From Acidobacteriaceae bacterium (GTDB lineage Bacteria > Acidobacteriota > Terriglobia > Terriglobales > Acidobacteriaceae), in the NCBI GenBank assembly GCA_025462805.1, contig JAOAPJ010000165.1, forward strand, positions 1 to 6,565: a stretch of DNA of 6,565 nt, read 5' to 3'. The notes beneath the pieces are model-generated. The model did not search any database, had not been told where the DNA came from, and saw only the letters and a program-made list of their open reading frames with translations. The position numbers and the translations under genes are program-made. Below, one piece after another: positions 4,843 through 6,565 of this stretch (its first letter is position 1; each line of letters starts with the position of its first letter).

Positions 4843-6238
4843 GACGCAGGATGCCCAGTTCGCGATAGATCGGCCGCATGGCTTCCCGCACCGCGCGCAT
4901 CTGCCTCCAGAACCAGATCGCGCCAAGCACGCAGCAGCTTCCCGTCAGCACCACCGCCCACGACGCGCTCATCACATGCGCCAGGCCGCCGGAGAGCAGG
5001 CTGCCGAAGGGCGCCATGCCCACGAAGGCCATGGTGTAGTAGCTCATCACACGTCCGCGCTTGTCCGCCGGCGACAACGTCTGGATGATCGTGTTGCTCG
5101 CCGCCATGCCCTGCATCATTCCGAAGCCCACCACCAGCATGAGTGCCAGCGAGAGCCACAGCACATGCGACAGTCCGAAGCCGATCAGGCCCGCGCCGAA
5201 CAGCGCAGCCGAGATCGGCACCATCCTCAGCAGGCCTTTGACGCTGCGGCGCAGTGCCAGCAGCACGGCTGACACCAGCGCGCCCACACCAGCCGCGCCC
5301 ATCAGGAAGCCCAGTGTGTGCGGTCCGCCATGCAGCACCCGGGACGCGAACACCGGCATGAGCACCGTGTACGGCATGCCCATCAGGCTGACCACCGCGA
5401 ACAGCAACAGCAGATTGCGAATGGGAAGGAATCCGCTGACGTACTGCCATCCCTCCCGCATCTGCTGCAGAACACCCTCCTGTCCTCTCGCCACAGCAAC
5501 CGGCTTGACCCGCATCAGGAGCAGCGACGCAATCACGGCGAAGTAGCTGATGCCGTCAATCAGGAAGCAAGGGCCTTCGCCCTTCCACGAGATCACCAGT
5601 CCTGCGATCGACGGGCCCAGCAACCGGGCCAGGTTCACGATCGACGAGTTGAGCGCGATGGCGTTGCCCAGAATTCTCTTGTCCTCCACCATCTCCACCA
5701 GGAATGACTGCCGGCCGGGCATGTCGAAGGCATTGATGAGCCCCTGAAATACGCTGAGAGCAAGGATCTCTGCAACGCTGATGTGATGTGTAAGCGTAAG
5801 TGCGGCGAGCACCAGCGACTGCACCGCCGCCAGCGCCTGGGTCCACACCAGCACTGTGCGCTTGTTCCAACGATCCACCCACACCCCGGCAACCGGCGCC
5901 AGCAGGAACGTCGGGATCTGCCCGGCGAAGCCAATGATGCCCAGCAGCAGCGCCGAACCGGTAAGCCGGTAGACCAGCCAACTGGTCGCGATCCGGGTCA
6001 TCCAGGTGCCGATCAGCGAGATGCTCTGCCCTACGAAGAAGAGGCGGAAGTTGGGTGCGCGGAGGGCGCGCCAGGCATGTGAGAGCCCTTCCTTATGCGG
6101 TGGCGGCACGGTCTCCGACGCGGAGAGTTGCGTGCCGTCAGGCGCTGCTGCGGGGAGCGGATCCGCAAGTGGCGGGATCTCGTCCCCGCCGCTCGCAGAT
6201 GGCTGTGGCTCTTCGACGCTGCCGGTTGGGCTGGGCAT
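4823..6238 (-). CDS. MFS transporter, EntS-like (MFS_3) drug/siderophore exporter type
   Basis: This is a 471-residue major facilitator superfamily protein predicted to have about 12 transmembrane helices and to export small molecules by proton antiport. It resembles the EntS / MFS_3 group. FRLFFVGQSISLIGTWMTRIATSWLVYRLTGS opens helix 1. The loop 2-3 motif A is GVWVDRWNKR (residues 118-127). The group-typical stretch FDMPGRQSFLVEMV begins at 171, followed by NAIALNSSIVNLARLLGPSIAG. NTIIQTLSPADKRGRVMSYYTMAFVGMAPFGSLLSGGLA lies in the second half (about 382-418). The N-terminus has an unusual 55-residue Pro/Ser/Glu-rich cytoplasmic extension before the first helix. I chose the ATG at 6238, preceded by GGAGG at 6253-6257 (14-nt spacing). 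An in-frame GTG at 6259 would add seven residues but has no Shine-Dalgarno. The substrate cannot be told from the sequence. It converges on the secretion operon (stop codons 1 bp apart) and diverges from the deacetylase gene. Confidence 0.92.
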   Translation of the reverse strand: MPSPTGSVEEPQPSASGGDEIPPLADPLPAAAPDGTQLSASETVPPPHKEGLSHAWRALRAPNFRLFFVGQSISLIGTWMTRIATSWLVYRLTGSALLLGIIGFAGQIPTFLLAPVAGVWVDRWNKRTVLVWTQALAAVQSLVLAALTLTHHISVAEILALSVFQGLINAFDMPGRQSFLVEMVEDKRILGNAIALNSSIVNLARLLGPSIAGLVISWKGEGPCFLIDGISYFAVIASLLLMRVKPVAVARGQEGVLQQMREGWQYVSGFLPIRNLLLLFAVVSLMGMPYTVLMPVFASRVLHGGPHTLGFLMGAAGVGALVSAVLLALRRSVKGLLRMVPISAALFGAGLIGFGLSHVLWLSLALMLVVGFGMMQGMAASNTIIQTLSPADKRGRVMSYYTMAFVGMAPFGSLLSGGLAHVMSASWAVVLTGSCCVLGAIWFWRQMRAVREAMRPIYRELGILRPAAEGH

Positions 6239-6327
6239 GATGGATTTTGATGCCTCCACAGCAGAGGCAGCTTCTACAGTCTGCCATGCTTGCTCCAGGC
6301 CGTGCGGTCGCGTTCAATGGATGCCGT
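6239..6327. promoter_or_regulatory. Divergent intergenic region between the MFS and deacetylase genes
   Basis: This 89-bp region must carry the start signals of both divergent genes unless their promoters lie inside the coding sequences. I see no convincing -35/-10 pair and no clear operator palindrome. Its role as a shared promoter region is inferred from gene orientation only. Confidence 0.4.
6253..6257 (-). promoter_or_regulatory. Candidate ribosome binding site for the MFS gene
   Basis: On the minus strand a GGAGG ends 14 nt before the ATG at 6238. The spacing is long but it is the only Shine-Dalgarno-like sequence here. It overlaps the alternative GTG start at 6259, and so favours the ATG. 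Confidence 0.45.
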
Positions 6328-6565
6328 ATGCTTCCCTTCTCGCTCGTCTATCGCGAAGGCTTCTATCTCCCCTTCGGCAACGCGCACGTGTTTCCCGGCG
6401 TGAAGTACAAGATGATCCGCGAGCGTCTGCTCGGGACACGCACGGCATCCGAAAGCGACTTTGTGCCGGCACAGCCCATCGCTATCGAGGACGTGATGCG
6501 GGTGCACGAGGCAGGCTATGTCGACCGGCTTATCCGCGGCACGCTCTCGGAGCAGGAGATCCGCC
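6328..6565 (+). CDS. Histone deacetylase / acetoin utilization family protein (N-terminal part, runs off window)
   Basis: The first 79 codons read MLPFSLVYREGFYLPFGNAHVFPGVKYKMIRERLL, then VPAQPIAIEDVMRVHEAGYVDRLIRGTLSEQEIR. This matches the start of bacterial zinc-dependent deacetylases of the histone deacetylase fold (arginase-deacetylase superfamily): the 'Y...Y..H.FP..K......LL' opening, then 'A....L..VH...YV..L..G.L'. These enzymes hydrolyse acetyl-lysine or acetyl-polyamine-type amides. The catalytic His-His and zinc-ligand Asp/His residues lie beyond the window, so activity cannot be judged. The family usually begins at MLPF, supporting the ATG at 6328. An in-frame ATG at 6286 would add 14 residues (MLAPGRAVAFNGCR) that do not look conserved. 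Neither start has a strong Shine-Dalgarno. The gene is transcribed divergently from the MFS gene, with about 90 bp between the chosen starts. Confidence 0.85.
   Translation, partial: MLPFSLVYREGFYLPFGNAHVFPGVKYKMIRERLLGTRTASESDFVPAQPIAIEDVMRVHEAGYVDRLIRGTLSEQEIR

Noticed and set aside
4535..5272. Plus-strand open frame of 245 codons spanning the convergent junction
   Set aside because: It reads the Gly/Asn tail in a shifted frame, then runs antisense to the MFS transporter. It is low complexity with no conserved feature.
6274..6507. Minus-strand open frame of 77 codons upstream of the MFS gene
   Set aside because: It is antisense to the deacetylase-family N-terminus, which has clear family motifs.

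Overview
The window is GC-rich and densely coded on both strands. It holds the tail of a secretion/pilus ATPase gene, five tightly packed genes of an inner-membrane assembly platform, a convergent MFS exporter gene, and the start of a divergent histone-deacetylase-family gene. The combination of a GspE/PilB ATPase, a PilM-PilN-PilO trio, a membrane-anchored GspC/PilP-like protein and a 'GYLLL...' pseudopilin with a Gly/Ser-rich extension resembles what I recall from Acidobacteriota (Terriglobales/Acidobacteriaceae). That assignment is an inference from protein style and GC content; no marker gene is present.

Layout. Bases 1-638 (+): C-terminal part of the GspE/PilB ATPase, with Walker B, His box and a tetracysteine zinc motif. 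677-1612 (+): PilM/GspL-type actin-fold protein with degenerate nucleotide-binding motifs. 1614-2321 (+): PilN-like. 2318-2941 (+): PilO-like. 2944-3585 (+): GspC/PilP-like with a transmembrane anchor and a polyproline linker. 3592-4821 (+): pseudopilin-like protein lacking Glu5, with a Gly/Ser-rich insert and a Gly/Asn-rich tail. 4823-6238 (-): EntS-type MFS exporter, ending 1 bp from the pseudopilin gene. 6328-6565 (+): start of a histone deacetylase/acetoin-utilization family protein, running off the window.

How the genes work together. The first six genes are co-directional, with gaps of 38, 1, -4, 2 and 6 bp, so they very probably form one operon. The ATPase would power pseudopilus assembly. 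PilM (cytoplasm), PilN and PilO (inner membrane, periplasmic ferredoxin-like domains) and the GspC/PilP-like protein (periplasmic reach toward a secretin) would form the alignment sub-complex. The last gene would supply a pseudopilin-like or tip subunit. No GspF/PilC platform protein, secretin or prepilin peptidase lies in the window; they must be upstream or elsewhere. The MFS and deacetylase genes share a short divergent intergenic region and have no evident functional link to the secretion genes.

No tRNA, rRNA, CRISPR array, insertion sequence or gene-free stretch above 300 bp was seen. The most unusual element is the last gene of the secretion operon. It lacks Glu5, has a Gly/Ser-rich block splitting its conserved core, contains short tandem DNA repeats, and has a 5' end suggesting that an ancestral start codon may have been lost to a one-base indel.
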